64,000 bases of DNA from Dethiobacter alkaliphilus (GTDB lineage Bacteria; Bacillota; Dethiobacteria; DTU022; UBA8154). The first letter of the stretch is position 1. Every line of letters starts with the position of its first letter. Made by a program: the position numbers and the translations under genes. Shown here one piece after another: positions 34,218-45,143 of the stretch. Where the stretch lies: positions 1-64,000 of the forward strand of contig JAENYV010000004.1 of NCBI GenBank assembly GCA_016841605.1, read 5' to 3'. The notes beneath the pieces were generated by a model. That model was given only the letters and a program-made list of their open reading frames with translations. It made no database searches and had not been told where the DNA came from.

Positions 34218-35624
34218 GTGTTTAAGATGGAGAAAATAGAAACCAATAAAGTAAGCCTGGAGATCGAAGTACCCAAGGAAAAAGTTAATGAAGCACTGGA
34301 TGATGCCTATAAAAAGGTGGTCAAAACCGTTTCTGTTCCGGGTTTCCGTAAGGGGAAAGTACCCCGGAGGATTCTGGAAGTTCGTTTTGGCCCCGAAATT
34401 CTTTATAATGAAGCACTTGATATTCTGGTTGACCCGGCTTACAACGAGGCGATCAAGGAGTATGAACTGGAGCCGATTAACCAGCCGGAGATGGAACTTA
34501 TACAGCTAAAAAAAGATGAGCCTCTTATTTTTAAAGTCAGCGTCGAAGTAAAGCCGGAGGTAGATCTTTGTGAATATAAGGGAGTTGTTGTGCAACAAGC
34601 TAAAAAGGAGATTGCCCCGGAAGAAATTGATAAGTATTTGAGTTCTTTACGGGAACAACATGCCCGTCTTGTTGTCATAGAGGAAGGAGAGCTCCAGGAA
34701 AAAGACCTGGCTGTCATTGACTTTGAAGGAAGTATTGACGGCGAATTATTTGAAGGTGGAAAGGGAGAGAATTATTCCCTGGAAATCGGTTCGGGAACAT
34801 TTGTGGAAGGTTTTGAGAAACAGCTTATCGGTGCCCGCGCAGGAGAAGAAAGGGAAGTTCAGGTTACTTTTCCGGATGACTATCAAAAAGAAGAACTGGC
34901 AGGAAAAGAGGCCTGTTTTAACGTTACGGTGAAAGAGATCAAAAGACCCCAGCTGCCGGATCTAGACGATGCTTTCGTCCAGGAATTGTCGGAGAAATTT
35001 TCCACATTAGAGGAGTTCAGGGCCGACGTAGAGAAAAATCTTACAGATAATCTCAAGCGCAGACAAAAATTTGAATTGGAGAACAAGATCGTCCAAAAAG
35101 TTGCCGCAGAATCCCAGGTAGAGATCCCGGAAGTCCTGGTGGAAAGAGAGCTTAGCACTATGCTGATGGAATTCGAATACTATCTTAATATGCAGGGTCT
35201 TAGCCTGGAAACGCTCGCCCAGATGACTGAAGGGGGTTTGGATAAACTCAAGGAAGAAAGACAGGAAGAAGCGAGGAGAAGAGTCCGCTCTAATCTGGTC
35301 CTTGAGGCGATTATTAAAAAAGAAGCCTTTGAAGTCGCAGACGAGGAGATCGAGACCAAAATTAAGGAACTCTCCGACGAGCAGGATGTTGATGTTGATG
35401 AAATAAAAGAGCGGCTTGCCCAAAATGGACGTCTGGAGATGATCCCTCGAGAAATACGTTATCGTAAAGCTATCGATTTTCTGGTGGAAAATGCCGTTGT
35501 TGAAGAGGAAACAGAGAGCAGTAGCAGTGGGCAGGAAGAGGAGAAAGTCCGGGAACAGAATATCAACCTGGATATGCTGGAAACGGAGGACGAAAACAGT
35601 AACAAGTCCGTGGATTTGCCATAA
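34218..35624 (+). CDS. tig: Trigger factor (ribosome-bound chaperone)
   Basis: A 468-residue trigger factor. The N-terminal ribosome-binding domain has the signature VPGFRKGKVPRRILEVRFG (about residues 36-55). The FKBP-type prolyl isomerase domain follows (DFEGSIDGELFEGGKGENYSLEIGSGTFVEGFEKQLIGA, about 165-205 in shortened form), then the long helical C-terminal chaperone domain. The acidic Ser-rich tail of about 40 residues is longer than in many homologs. The start is GTG 34218 (or ATG 34227) after GGGAGG. It heads the tig-clpP-clpX-lonB-lonA-ysxC set. Confidence 0.96.
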   Translation: MFKMEKIETNKVSLEIEVPKEKVNEALDDAYKKVVKTVSVPGFRKGKVPRRILEVRFGPEILYNEALDILVDPAYNEAIKEYELEPINQPEMELIQLKKDEPLIFKVSVEVKPEVDLCEYKGVVVQQAKKEIAPEEIDKYLSSLREQHARLVVIEEGELQEKDLAVIDFEGSIDGELFEGGKGENYSLEIGSGTFVEGFEKQLIGARAGEEREVQVTFPDDYQKEELAGKEACFNVTVKEIKRPQLPDLDDAFVQELSEKFSTLEEFRADVEKNLTDNLKRRQKFELENKIVQKVAAESQVEIPEVLVERELSTMLMEFEYYLNMQGLSLETLAQMTEGGLDKLKEERQEEARRRVRSNLVLEAIIKKEAFEVADEEIETKIKELSDEQDVDVDEIKERLAQNGRLEMIPREIRYRKAIDFLVENAVVEEETESSSSGQEEEKVREQNINLDMLETEDENSNKSVDLP

Positions 35625-35689
35625 AATAGCCATACAATAATATCCACGGTAATAATTAAAATTACGTAAAAATGAAAGGAGATAATAAA

Positions 35690-36286
35690 ATGAATTTAGT
35701 TCCCATTGTTGTTGAACAAACAAGCCGTGGAGAAAGATCCTATGACATTTATTCACGGCTTTTAAAAGATAGAATTATCTTTATCGGTACTCCTATTGAC
35801 GATAATGTAGCCAATCTGGTTATCGCGCAGTTGCTCTTTTTAGAGTCCGAAGACCCGGACAAAGATATTAATATTTATATTAATTCGCCGGGCGGGGTTA
35901 TTTATGCCGGATTGGCCATTTATGATACCATGCAGTATATTAAGCCGGATGTTTCCACGATCTGTGTCGGTCTTGCCGCAAGCATGGGCGCAGTTCTATT
36001 GACTGCAGGGACAAAGGGAAAACGCTATGCCCTCCCCAACTCTCGTATGATGATGCACCAGCCTTTAGGTGGGGCACAGGGGCAGGCTGTGGATATTGAA
36101 ATACATGCCAAAGAAATTTTGCGCATCAGAGAATCTCTGAACGGTATTCTCGCTTCTCATACGGGACAGTCGGTTGAGCGTATTGCCCAGGATACGGACC
36201 GGGATTATTACATGTCCGCCCAGCAGGCCGTGGAATACGGCCTCGTGGATGCTGTCTTCGAAAAAAGGGAAAGTTTAAAGAGGTGA
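35690..36286 (+). CDS. clpP: ATP-dependent Clp protease proteolytic subunit
   Basis: A 198-residue ClpP. The catalytic Ser is in [11 protein letters not shown], the His in [15 protein letters not shown], and the Asp about 50 residues on. ATG 35690 is chosen because AAAGGAGAT lies 8 bases upstream and [10 protein letters not shown] is the usual family start; a longer reading from 35672 would translate the ribosome site. It lies between tig and clpX, 7 bases before the latter, and forms the protease chamber fed by ClpX. Confidence 0.97.
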   Translation: MNLVPIVVEQTSRGERSYDIYSRLLKDRIIFIGTPIDDNVANLVIAQLLFLESEDPDKDINIYINSPGGVIYAGLAIYDTMQYIKPDVSTICVGLAASMGAVLLTAGTKGKRYALPNSRMMMHQPLGGAQGQAVDIEIHAKEILRIRESLNGILASHTGQSVERIAQDTDRDYYMSAQQAVEYGLVDAVFEKRESLKR

Positions 36287-36293
36287 AAGGCTC

Positions 36294-37553
36294 ATGTTTA
36301 AGTTTAGCGACGAGAAGGGACAGTTAAAGTGTTCCTTTTGCGGAAAAACCCAGGAACAGGTGCGTAAACTGGTGGCCGGTCCGGGGGTGTATATCTGCGA
36401 CGAATGCATTGAGCTTTGCAACGAAATTATTGAAGAAGAAATTGAAGACGAACTGGAGCTCAACCTGGTGGACTTGCCCAAGCCGGCAGAAATTCATGCA
36501 GTTCTGGATAAATATGTAATCGGGCAGAATGATGCCAAAAAAGTTCTCTCCGTTGCCGTTTATAATCATTATAAACGGGTCAATGCCGCTCAGAAAATTG
36601 ATGATGTGGAGCTGCAAAAAAGTAACATTATTCTGATCGGTCCCACTGGAGTCGGGAAAACGCTCCTGGCACAGACTATGGCCAGGCTGTTAAATGTCCC
36701 CTTTGCCATCGCGGATGCAACCTCCCTGACAGAAGCCGGTTATGTGGGGGAGGATGTGGAAAATATCCTGCTGAAGCTTATTCAGGCTGCTGATTATGAT
36801 TTAGAGAAAGCGGAAAAGGGTATTGTATATATTGATGAGTTTGATAAAATTGCCCGTAAGAGTGAGAACCCTTCGATTACCCGGGATGTTTCGGGAGAGG
36901 GAGTGCAGCAGGCACTTTTAAAAATTCTGGAAGGAACGGTTGCCAGTGTTCCTCCCCAGGGCGGCAGAAAGCACCCTCATCAGGAATTTATGCAGATCGA
37001 TACCACTGATATACTCTTTATCTGCGGTGGAGCTTTCGACGGCCTGGAAAAATTGATCCTTAAGCGTACCGGTGCCGGAGGAATGGGCTTCGGCGCTGAA
37101 GTCAGACCCAGGGTAGATATGCAAATCGGTGATCTTCTCAGACAGGTCCGCCCGGAGGATCTGATTAAATATGGCTTAATACCGGAATGCGTGGGACGTC
37201 TGCAAGTGATCGCGGTTCTGGATGCTCTCGATCGTCAGGCTCTGGTTCAAATATTAACGGAACCGGTCAATGCTCTGGTGAAGCAATACCGTAAAATGTT
37301 TGAACTTGACGGCGTGCAGCTGGAATTTAAAGAGGGGTCACTGGATGCAATTGCCGATGAAGCTATCTTGCACAAGACCGGAGCAAGGGGATTGCGCAGT
37401 ATTATGGAAGGGATACTACTTGAGATTATGTACGATATCCCTTCGAGAGATGATATAGATAAATGCATTATTACTCCCGGGGTGGTCAGGAAAGAAGAGA
37501 AGCCGAAACTTTTAACCTCAGGGAAGAAGAAAAAAGAGGTTTCGGCATCGTAA
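36294..37553 (+). CDS. clpX: ClpX unfoldase, ATP-binding subunit of Clp protease
   Basis: A 419-residue AAA+ unfoldase. The N-terminal zinc-binding domain has four Cys (CSFCGKT and CDEC). Walker A is [14 protein letters not shown], Walker [12 protein letters not shown], followed by the ISREV-type [21 protein letters not shown]. The length and order are standard. It recognises substrates and threads them into ClpP. Confidence 0.97.
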   Translation: MFKFSDEKGQLKCSFCGKTQEQVRKLVAGPGVYICDECIELCNEIIEEEIEDELELNLVDLPKPAEIHAVLDKYVIGQNDAKKVLSVAVYNHYKRVNAAQKIDDVELQKSNIILIGPTGVGKTLLAQTMARLLNVPFAIADATSLTEAGYVGEDVENILLKLIQAADYDLEKAEKGIVYIDEFDKIARKSENPSITRDVSGEGVQQALLKILEGTVASVPPQGGRKHPHQEFMQIDTTDILFICGGAFDGLEKLILKRTGAGGMGFGAEVRPRVDMQIGDLLRQVRPEDLIKYGLIPECVGRLQVIAVLDALDRQALVQILTEPVNALVKQYRKMFELDGVQLEFKEGSLDAIADEAILHKTGARGLRSIMEGILLEIMYDIPSRDDIDKCIITPGVVRKEEKPKLLTSGKKKKEVSAS

Positions 37554-37558
37554 ATTCC

Positions 37559-37584
37559 AAGGGGTGGCCCGAGGGTCATCCCTT
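37559..37584 (+). terminator. Possible terminator/hairpin after clpX
   Basis: AAGGGGTGGCCC and GGGTCATCCCTT pair over 12 positions with two G-U pairs and a 2-base loop; TTTCTC follows. It may end or attenuate transcription between clpX and lonB. Confidence 0.45.
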
Positions 37585-37655
37585 TCTCTAATAATTACTT
37601 GCTTTCCAGGAAATAATAACGTGTAAAGAAAAGTGCCTGGAAAGGGGTATGTTTT

Positions 37656-39344
37656 GTGTATGGTTGGATGGGAATTGCCGGGTTAATACAATTATTTTTT
37701 GCTGTGATTATTGGACTCTACTTCTGGAACCTGCTAAAAAACCAGAGGGGAAGCAAGGTGGCAATCAACCGGGAATCGTCCCGAGAGATGGATGAATTGA
37801 GGCGCCTGCGTTCCCTTTCTTTAACAGAACCCCTGGCGGAAAAAGTGCGACCTTCTTCTTTTCAGGAGATTATCGGGCAGGACGATGGCTTAAAGGCTTT
37901 ACGAGCTGCGCTTTGCGGCCCAAATCCCCAGCACGTTTTGCTTTACGGTCCTCCAGGGGTTGGAAAGACAGCTGCGGCTCGTCTGATTTTAGAGGAAGCG
38001 AAAAAAAATTCGCTTTCTCCTTTTACCACTGAAGCCAAGTTTGTGGAGGTAGATGCAACTACAGTTCGTTTTGATGAAAGGGGCATTGCCGATCCGCTGA
38101 TGGGTACAGTTCATGACCCTATTTATCAGGGCGCAGGCCCTTTGGGTATGGCCGGTGTTCCGCAGCCCAAACCCGGAGCGGTAACCAAGGCTCACGGAGG
38201 TATTCTTTTTATCGACGAAATTGGGGAACTGCATCCTATTCAGATTAATAAACTGCTTAAAGTACTGGAAGACCGCAAGGTATTTTTGGAGAGCGCGTAT
38301 TACAATTCTGAAGACAACAGTGTGCCCCGGCATATCCACGATATTTTCCAAAATGGATTGCCTGCAGATTTTCGTTTAATCGGCGCCACGACACGACAAC
38401 CGGAAGATATTCCGCCGGCTGTGCGTTCCCGTTGCCTGGAGATTTATTTTCGGGAACTTTCACAGGAAATGATTGGTCGTATTGCGCTTAACGCAGTGGA
38501 ACGAATCGGTTTTCAGCTACAACCGGAGGCCCTGGAAGTGGTGACTACCTTTGCCCACAACGGCAGAGAAGCGGTTAATATGGTGCAAATTGCGGCCGGT
38601 GTCGTTCAGGGAGAAGGGAAAACCATTCTTGAAGCCGAAAATATGGAATGGGTAGTCAATAACAGTAAGCTTTCTCCCCGGCGAGAAAAACGTATTCCCG
38701 ATTTTCCCCAGGTCGGCGTGGTTAATGGCCTGGCGGTCTATGGGCCTTATATGGGAGCATTACTGGAAATAGAAGCTGCGGTCACTCCCGTAGGCAAAGG
38801 GGAAGGGCGTCTTTTTATTACGGGGATTGTGGAGGAAGAGGAAATGGGCGGTATGGGGCGGACATTGCGACGTAAAGGGACAGCGCGGGGGTCCGTGGAG
38901 AATGTTCTGACAGTCCTGGGAAGATCGTTGGAGATAAATTTACGGGATTATGATATTCATCTTAATTTTCCGGGAGGTATACCTGTTGACGGTCCATCTG
39001 CCGGAGCGGGAATTGCTACCGCCATCTGGTCTGCTTTGCAGGGAATTCCCGTGGATAATACCGTGGCTATGACGGGAGAAATTTCTATTAGAGGTTTAAT
39101 TTGTCCGGTTGGAGGGGTTTCGACAAAAATAAATGCGGCTCGGGAAGCAGGTGTCAAAAGAGTATTTATACCCCAGAAAAACTGGCAGCATAGTTATGGA
39201 CATATAAAGGAGATGAAAGTTATCCCTGTTTCTTCCCTTGAAGAGATTTTCGATGGTCTTTTTCTCTTTAAGAAGAACAAGAGCTTTGGGCAACCGGTTG
39301 AAAAAGAATTGTTTCCCGCCCACGCCCAGGTTCATCTTCCTTAA
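37656..39344 (+). CDS. lonB: LonB-type membrane-associated ATP-dependent protease
   Basis: A 562-residue Lon-family protease lacking the LonA N-terminal domain. One membrane segment is at residues 5-25 (IAGLIQLFFAVIIGLYFWNLL). An AAA domain has Walker [15 protein letters not shown] and Walker B GGILFIDEIGELHP. The C-terminal protease domain has the catalytic Ser in DGPSAGAGIATA and the Lys in STKINAAREAGVKRV. In Bacillus LonB acts during sporulation, so this hints at a spore-former. The start is GTG 37656. It precedes lonA as in many Firmicutes. Confidence 0.94.
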   Translation: MYGWMGIAGLIQLFFAVIIGLYFWNLLKNQRGSKVAINRESSREMDELRRLRSLSLTEPLAEKVRPSSFQEIIGQDDGLKALRAALCGPNPQHVLLYGPPGVGKTAAARLILEEAKKNSLSPFTTEAKFVEVDATTVRFDERGIADPLMGTVHDPIYQGAGPLGMAGVPQPKPGAVTKAHGGILFIDEIGELHPIQINKLLKVLEDRKVFLESAYYNSEDNSVPRHIHDIFQNGLPADFRLIGATTRQPEDIPPAVRSRCLEIYFRELSQEMIGRIALNAVERIGFQLQPEALEVVTTFAHNGREAVNMVQIAAGVVQGEGKTILEAENMEWVVNNSKLSPRREKRIPDFPQVGVVNGLAVYGPYMGALLEIEAAVTPVGKGEGRLFITGIVEEEEMGGMGRTLRRKGTARGSVENVLTVLGRSLEINLRDYDIHLNFPGGIPVDGPSAGAGIATAIWSALQGIPVDNTVAMTGEISIRGLICPVGGVSTKINAAREAGVKRVFIPQKNWQHSYGHIKEMKVIPVSSLEEIFDGLFLFKKNKSFGQPVEKELFPAHAQVHLP

Positions 39345-39414
39345 TTAAATGCAGAAGTCGGGAATCAGAATGAGGGTATTCTGAATACCTGTATATAGGT
39401 GGGAGGGAATAAGT

Positions 39415-41784
39415 ATGAATGAAATAAAAGATCTGCCTTTATTACCCTTAAGGGGTGTTGTTGTTTTTCCCAATGTGGTACTTCATCTGGATGTGGGCAG
39501 GGAACGTTCACTTAACGCCTTGAATGAGGCCACGGTGAAAGATAATTTAATCCTGCTGATTGCCCAGAAGGAAGCAAAGATAGAAGAACCTGAAGAGGAC
39601 GATCTATACCCTGTGGGGACGATCGCTAACATAAAGCAAATTTTGAAACTTCCCGGAGGCACAAACCGCATCCTGGTGGAAGGAACCAGCCGCGCCCGCA
39701 TCAAACGTGTCCTGTCGACAAAGCCGTTTTTTTCTGTTGAAGTGGAAGAATTGCCTGATGAAGAGCTAAAAAACACGGAGACAGAAGCTTTTATGCGTAA
39801 TGTATTTCTTCAATTTGAAGAGTATGCCAAACTGACCAAAAAAATTTCCACCGAGGCTGTCACCAGTATCTCATCGATTGAGGAACCGGGAAGATTTGCC
39901 GATATCATTGCATCACATCTATCTTTGAAACTCGAACAGAAACAGGGGATTCTGGAAGCTTTCAATGCGGATGAAAGGCTTGATAAGTTGGCTGAGATTC
40001 TTAATCATGAGATGGAGATCCTGGAACTGGAGAAAAAAATTAGTTTGCGGGTCCGTAAACAGATGGAGAAGACGCAAAAGGAATATTATCTTCGGGAACA
40101 GGTGAAAGCGATTCAAAAAGAATTAGGCGAAAAAGACGATCGCACGGAAGAAGCAGAAGAATACCGGGAAAAGATTAAAGAAAGCAAACTTCCGGAAGAA
40201 GTGGAGAAAAAGGCTGTTAAAGAACTGGAACGTCTGGAAAAAATGCCTCCGGCCGCAGCAGAAGCAGTTGTTATCCGGACGTACCTGGACTGGATTCTGG
40301 AGCTTCCCTGGTCCGTTATTACTGAAGATCAACTGGATCTGGATATAGTTGAGCAGATACTGGATGAAGATCACTACGGTCTGGAGAAAGTAAAAGAACG
40401 GATTGTGGAATACCTGGCTGTCCGGCGCCTGACGCAAAAGATAAAAGGCCCTATTTTGTGTTTAATTGGGCCTCCGGGAGTGGGTAAAACGTCTCTCGCC
40501 CGTTCTATTGCCAGAGCCCTGCAGAGAAAGTTCGTCCGCATTTCCCTGGGTGGGGTGCGGGATGAAGCGGAGATCAGAGGACACCGCAGAACTTATGTGG
40601 GGGCACTTCCGGGAAGGATTATACAGGGCATCCGCCAGGCCAAATCCCGCAATCCTGTTTTTCTGCTGGACGAAGTTGATAAAATGTCAACGGATTTTCG
40701 AGGTGATCCCTCCGCCGCTCTTTTAGAGGTTCTTGACCCGGAACAAAACAATACTTTTAGCGATCATTATATGGAGATTCCCTTCGATCTTTCCCAGGTT
40801 ATGTTTATTACAACCGCCAATAACCGCTTTACGATTCCCCAGCCGCTTCTGGACCGGATGGAAGCGATTCATCTGCCGGGGTATACGGAAGAAGAAAAAG
40901 TCAGGATTGCCCAGAGGCATCTGATTCCCAAGCAGTTGGAGGAGAACGGGCTTTCCGGGGAATATATCCGTATTTCCGAAGGGACTTTGCGGCATATTGT
41001 GCGTGAGTACACCCGGGAAGCGGGCGTCAGGAACCTGGAGAGGGAGATTGCCAACATCTACCGTAAGATAGCCAAAGAAGTTGTTAAAAAGAAGACTTTG
41101 CGCGTAACTGTAACCCGCAGCAACCTGCATAAATTTTTAGGGCCGCCTCGCTATCGCTTTGGTCTGGCCGAAAAAGAGAACGAGGTAGGGGTCGCCACCG
41201 GAGTTGCCTGGACAGAAGCCGGCGGGGATCTGCTGGCTATTGAAGTCACCTTAATGAAAGGGAAAGGGAAACTTACTCTCACCGGCAAGCTGGGGGATGT
41301 CATGCAGGAGTCCGCTCAAGCCGCGTTAAGCTACATCCGTTCCCGTGCGGTTTCCCTATCTATTGATGAAAATTTTTACGAGGAATATGATATCCATATC
41401 CATGTTCCTGAAGGTGCCATCCCCAAGGATGGACCTTCAGCCGGAGTGACAATAGCTACGGCCTTAATTTCCGCGCTGACACATACGCCGACTCACCGCC
41501 ATGTAGCCATGACCGGTGAGATTACTCTAAGGGGAAGAGTTCTCCCTGTCGGGGGAATAAAGGAAAAAGTCCTTGCTGCTCACAGGGCCGGAATTAAGAC
41601 TATGCTCCTCCCTTTGGATAATAAGAAGGACCTGGCTGAGATTCCGGGAAATGTGCGGCGCCGCCTGGAATTTGTCCTGGTTGAACATGTTGATCAAATT
41701 TTAGAGAAAGCGCTGGCTAAAGATAAAAATAAAGAGAGCACGAGCGATGAAAATAAAGAAAGCGGAGTTCTTCAAGTTTGCTAA
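39415..41784 (+). CDS. lon: ATP-dependent protease La (LonA)
   Basis: A 789-residue LonA. The N-terminal substrate-binding domain starts at [24 protein letters not shown] coiled coil (about 190-260) precedes the AAA domain with Walker [17 protein letters not shown] and the protease domain with Ser in [14 protein letters not shown] and Lys in [14 protein letters not shown]. Length and architecture are standard. Its last 38 bases overlap ysxC. Confidence 0.97.
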   Translation: MNEIKDLPLLPLRGVVVFPNVVLHLDVGRERSLNALNEATVKDNLILLIAQKEAKIEEPEEDDLYPVGTIANIKQILKLPGGTNRILVEGTSRARIKRVLSTKPFFSVEVEELPDEELKNTETEAFMRNVFLQFEEYAKLTKKISTEAVTSISSIEEPGRFADIIASHLSLKLEQKQGILEAFNADERLDKLAEILNHEMEILELEKKISLRVRKQMEKTQKEYYLREQVKAIQKELGEKDDRTEEAEEYREKIKESKLPEEVEKKAVKELERLEKMPPAAAEAVVIRTYLDWILELPWSVITEDQLDLDIVEQILDEDHYGLEKVKERIVEYLAVRRLTQKIKGPILCLIGPPGVGKTSLARSIARALQRKFVRISLGGVRDEAEIRGHRRTYVGALPGRIIQGIRQAKSRNPVFLLDEVDKMSTDFRGDPSAALLEVLDPEQNNTFSDHYMEIPFDLSQVMFITTANNRFTIPQPLLDRMEAIHLPGYTEEEKVRIAQRHLIPKQLEENGLSGEYIRISEGTLRHIVREYTREAGVRNLEREIANIYRKIAKEVVKKKTLRVTVTRSNLHKFLGPPRYRFGLAEKENEVGVATGVAWTEAGGDLLAIEVTLMKGKGKLTLTGKLGDVMQESAQAALSYIRSRAVSLSIDENFYEEYDIHIHVPEGAIPKDGPSAGVTIATALISALTHTPTHRHVAMTGEITLRGRVLPVGGIKEKVLAAHRAGIKTMLLPLDNKKDLAEIPGNVRRRLEFVLVEHVDQILEKALAKDKNKESTSDENKESGVLQVC

Positions 41785-42358
41785 TTCACAAGATGATTTT
41801 CCCCCGGAGCATTACCCTGAAATTGCCCTGGCCGGACGCTCAAATGTGGGGAAATCTTCTTTTATTAATGCCCTAACGGGTCAAAAAAACCTGGCCCGGA
41901 CCAGCGGTACCCCGGGCAAAACCCGTGCCATTCATTTTTACCTGATTAACGAAACTTTTTGTTTTGTGGATCTTCCCGGTTACGGATATGCCAGGGTTTC
42001 CAGAGAGATGAAAGAAAAATGGTCCTCCTTGCTGGATATTTTTTTTGCTACAAGAAAAACATTGGTCTTGATTATTCAGATGGTGGATTTGCGCCATGAG
42101 CCGACCAAAGAGGACAAGCAAATGGCTGCCTGGATTCGCCATTATTCTTTTGCACACCTGGTCGTGGCCACCAAAGCAGATAAAGTGCCGCGGGGAAAAA
42201 GGCAGAAGCAGCAGCGGATGATTGCGGAAGCTCTTGAACTGCCCCCGGAAGCTTTAATTATTTTTTCAGCGGAGACAAGAGAAGGAAGAGACAATCTGCT
42301 CAAAGCTATCTCTCCCAGTTTAACCAACGAGAGTTTTCCAAGACAAACTTTGGAGTGA
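41747..42358 (+). CDS. ysxC: YsxC/EngB ribosome-biogenesis GTPase
   Basis: A 203-residue TRAFAC GTPase. It shows G1 [17 protein letters not shown]3 [11 protein letters not shown] and G4 TKADKVPR. The family helps assemble the large ribosomal subunit and is usually essential. The start ATG 41747 lies inside the end of lon, so translation is probably coupled; the lon-ysxC order is conserved in Firmicutes. Confidence 0.95.
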   Translation: MKIKKAEFFKFANSQDDFPPEHYPEIALAGRSNVGKSSFINALTGQKNLARTSGTPGKTRAIHFYLINETFCFVDLPGYGYARVSREMKEKWSSLLDIFFATRKTLVLIIQMVDLRHEPTKEDKQMAAWIRHYSFAHLVVATKADKVPRGKRQKQQRMIAEALELPPEALIIFSAETREGRDNLLKAISPSLTNESFPRQTLE

Positions 42359-42386
42359 CGACAACAGCCTCGGTGGAGGGATGAAG

Positions 42387-43550
42387 ATGCCGGATGCGAA
42401 TATCTTTTTAGAGTTGGAAAAGGATCAGATTCTTTTTTCCGAGGGTGAAGAAGGGAAGGAAATGTATATCGTCCTGAGCGGAGAAGTTCAGGTGTTTCTG
42501 CTCCGGGAAGGACTTCAGGTTATCCTGGCCAAAATGAGTGCCGGACATTTTTTTGGAGAAATGTCCCTTTTGGAACAGGAACCTCGCAGTGCCGGCGTTG
42601 TTGCCCTGGAACCGACCAAACTTCTGGTTATCAACAATGATAACTTTCAGAACTTTATCTGCCAAAATCCCTTATTGGTTATCAGGTTATTAAAAGGTTT
42701 AAGCGGAAGAGTCAGATCCGGCAATGGACAGATCTCCCTCCTTGAGCGGGAATTGCACAAGATGGCAGCAAAAACTACAGATCTGGAAAAATACGGCGAT
42801 ACATGGGAAGGTGCCGGCCGGATTCAAAAAATGATTACCTCCAGGGATTTAGAACAACGAATGAAAGAAAACCTGAAAAAGGTCGGTAAAGAGGATTTTT
42901 CCTGTCCCCTTTGTTATAATACATTTCAAGCCTACCTGATGCGAGAAAAAAATGTACCCCTCAGATCCAGAAATTACTGGTTAAGAGAATATTATGAAGG
43001 CATAGAGCCCCTTCTTTTTAAGCAGGTTGGCTGTCCCCGATGCTGTTTTGCCGCACCGGGTGAAAAATTTATGGAGATTGGAGAGACGGAAAGGGACTAC
43101 TTGAAGGAGAAAGAGCAATCCCGTAAAAGTTTGACGGACCTTTCTTCTTTTGCGGAATATAATTATGAATACGTTCTGGGTCTTTACCGGTTAGCTCTTC
43201 TATCTCTGGAGAAAAAAGAAGAAAACTTTGAAATGCTTGCCCAGACTGCTCTGGAGCTCTCCTGGTTATACCGGGACATGCAGAACCGGGAAGGGGAGCA
43301 GGAAGCGCTGACAAAAGCATTCGGCTTTTTTGAGGAGATTAATTCCCTGGACTATTTTCAAAAGCCGGGTCTGCTGCAAAAATGCCTCTACTTTCAGGGG
43401 TTAATTCAATTGCGCTTACAAGACAATGAAAGGGCAAAAGCTTTTTTTCATCAAACCCTGGAGGCGGAAGTAGGCCACAAAACTCTGGTATTTTTCTTCG
43501 CCAGAAACATTCTGGAGAACCTTTTATTGGACAGGCCGGTCAAAATATAA
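42387..43550 (+). CDS. Cyclic-nucleotide-binding domain fused to DUF2225
   Basis: About 387 residues. Residues 1-115 form a CRP-like cyclic-nucleotide-binding fold (LEKDQILFSEGEEGKEMYIVLSGEVQVF, GHFFGEMSLLE). From about 165 comes DUF2225, with zinc-type cysteines (FSCPLCYNTFQ, VGCPRCCFAAP) and TPR-like helices to the end. There is no DNA-binding HTH. ATG 42387 is preferred because GGAGG ends 7 bases upstream; ATG 42381 is only 1-2 bases away. The function is unknown. The ligand is not certain, since the phosphate-binding Arg is not clear. Confidence 0.8.
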   Translation: MPDANIFLELEKDQILFSEGEEGKEMYIVLSGEVQVFLLREGLQVILAKMSAGHFFGEMSLLEQEPRSAGVVALEPTKLLVINNDNFQNFICQNPLLVIRLLKGLSGRVRSGNGQISLLERELHKMAAKTTDLEKYGDTWEGAGRIQKMITSRDLEQRMKENLKKVGKEDFSCPLCYNTFQAYLMREKNVPLRSRNYWLREYYEGIEPLLFKQVGCPRCCFAAPGEKFMEIGETERDYLKEKEQSRKSLTDLSSFAEYNYEYVLGLYRLALLSLEKKEENFEMLAQTALELSWLYRDMQNREGEQEALTKAFGFFEEINSLDYFQKPGLLQKCLYFQGLIQLRLQDNERAKAFFHQTLEAEVGHKTLVFFFARNILENLLLDRPVKI

Positions 43551-43556
43551 ACGCTT

Positions 43557-44093
43557 TTACATCAATCCGGCTTTTTCCAGACGCTTGCGGACCGTCAGGC
43601 TCAGACCGGCCGCGGCAAGGAGCTTGACAATATCCAGGGGAATAAAGGGAATAACTCCTAAAAGGAGAGCCTGGTGAAGGTTTAAGCCGGCTATGAAGGC
43701 CAGATAGAGCGCCCCCACGGTGAAGTATGTACTCATACAGAGGAACATCCCCAGGATCATCGTTCCGTAAGAAATCTTTTTCTCTAAGATTTTTCCTAGA
43801 AAATAACAACCGAGGACAAAACCCCATAGAAAACCCCCGGTGGGTCCGAAAATAATATGTAATCCCCCCTGAAACTGGTGGAAAACAGGCAGGCCGACGG
43901 CTCCGAGAAGAATATAAATGAGGACGGAGACCGCACTCCATTTTCCGCCCAGGAGCGATCCCACTAAAAAAATGCCGAAGGTTTGACCGGTAATAGGAAC
44001 AGGGCTAAAAGGCAGAGGAATGGATATTTGGGCCAGTAGGGCTATTAAAGCTGCAAAAAGGCTGCTGAGAGCAAGTTTCTTTACGGGGATCAT
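43557..44093 (-). CDS. bioY: BioY biotin transporter S component
   Basis: A 178-residue membrane protein with about six segments and BioY-type motifs (PLPFSPVPITGQTFGIFLVGSLLG, GPTGGFLWGFVLG). It captures biotin and works alone or with an ECF energizing module. It overlaps the end of birA by 4 bases on the same strand, so the two are translated together and share the BirA operator upstream. Confidence 0.93.
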   Translation of the reverse strand: MIPVKKLALSSLFAALIALLAQISIPLPFSPVPITGQTFGIFLVGSLLGGKWSAVSVLIYILLGAVGLPVFHQFQGGLHIIFGPTGGFLWGFVLGCYFLGKILEKKISYGTMILGMFLCMSTYFTVGALYLAFIAGLNLHQALLLGVIPFIPLDIVKLLAAAGLSLTVRKRLEKAGLM

Positions 44094-45097
44094 TTCGGAA
44101 CCTCCTGTGCAATAATTTCGCCTGCAACGAAGCGTCTTCTTTCTCCTCCGGGGCCGGCAATAATTAATGCTCCGTATTTATCAATATCCAGAGCTTTGCC
44201 TGAAAAAGAGCCGCCGAGGCTTTTTAAGGTAATCGTTTTACCCAGCGTAACGTTTTGCGCTTTCCACTGAACTAAAATATCATCTGTCCCGACAGTTAAA
44301 TATTTTTGATAGATGACATCAATCTCCCGAAGAATTTCCCCGGCCATCTCCTTGCGGGAAAGGAGATGGCTGCCATCTCCCGCGAAAATAGATGTGGCGC
44401 TGTTTTTTAACTCCGGGGTAAAATCCGATCTTGTGAAGTTAAAGTTAAGGCCTAGTCCGGTAACGAGATAATGCAGACGGTCTGCTTCGGCTTTTAATTC
44501 GGTAAGAATCCCGCAGACCTTGCGATCTTGAATGAGAATATCATTGGGCCATTTTATCCCGGCTTCAATGTCCGGGAGTTTATTCTTCAGAGCGTTTGCT
44601 ACGGCAACGGCAGTTAAAAGGGTGAATACGGAAATTTCCTCCATAGGTTTCGGAGGCCTGAGCAGAAAGGAAAGCCAGATTCCCTTTCCGCCGGGCGACA
44701 ACCATGAACGTCCTAATCTTCCTTTTCCCGCGGTTTGTTCTTCTGCAATAACGACAGTCCCTTCGGGAGCTCCTTCTTCAGCCAGCAATTTTAAGCGATT
44801 GTTGGTGGAATCCACCTGCATAAAATGATGAATCAAATTGGGCCTGTTGGCAATGATTTTTGTTTGAAGTCCTTCAGAAATTTCGGCAGGGTAGAGAAGA
44901 TCCGGTATTTCCAGAAGCCGGTATCCCCGGCGGGGGCTTCCTTCCACATTGTAACCGGACTTTTGCAACAATTTTATGCTTTTCCAGATCGATGTCCTGC
45001 TGGTTTTTAGTTTAGCAGCCATCTCTTCCCCGGAGAGGTAGGAAGGGGCGGCATTTTTTAGTAGCTTTAAAATAGTTTCTTTCATTTCTGCCCTCAC
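44090..45097 (-). CDS. birA: BirA bifunctional biotin ligase / repressor
   Basis: A 335-residue protein. The N-terminal winged HTH (SGEEMAAKLKTSRTSIWKSIKLLQKSG, residues 20-46) marks the regulatory class. The ligase core has the biotin/ATP loop GKGRLGRSWLSPGG and the KWPNDILI motif, followed by a C-terminal SH3-like domain. It attaches biotin to carboxylase carrier proteins and, as biotinyl-AMP-bound dimer, represses. A matching operator is found just upstream, so it is autoregulated together with bioY. Confidence 0.95.
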   Translation of the reverse strand: MRAEMKETILKLLKNAAPSYLSGEEMAAKLKTSRTSIWKSIKLLQKSGYNVEGSPRRGYRLLEIPDLLYPAEISEGLQTKIIANRPNLIHHFMQVDSTNNRLKLLAEEGAPEGTVVIAEEQTAGKGRLGRSWLSPGGKGIWLSFLLRPPKPMEEISVFTLLTAVAVANALKNKLPDIEAGIKWPNDILIQDRKVCGILTELKAEADRLHYLVTGLGLNFNFTRSDFTPELKNSATSIFAGDGSHLLSRKEMAGEILREIDVIYQKYLTVGTDDILVQWKAQNVTLGKTITLKSLGGSFSGKALDIDKYGALIIAGPGGERRRFVAGEIIAQEVPK

Positions 45098-45143
45098 TCT
45101 TACTAGTACTTAGTTTCTTGCAATTGTATCTAAATAAAGAAGG

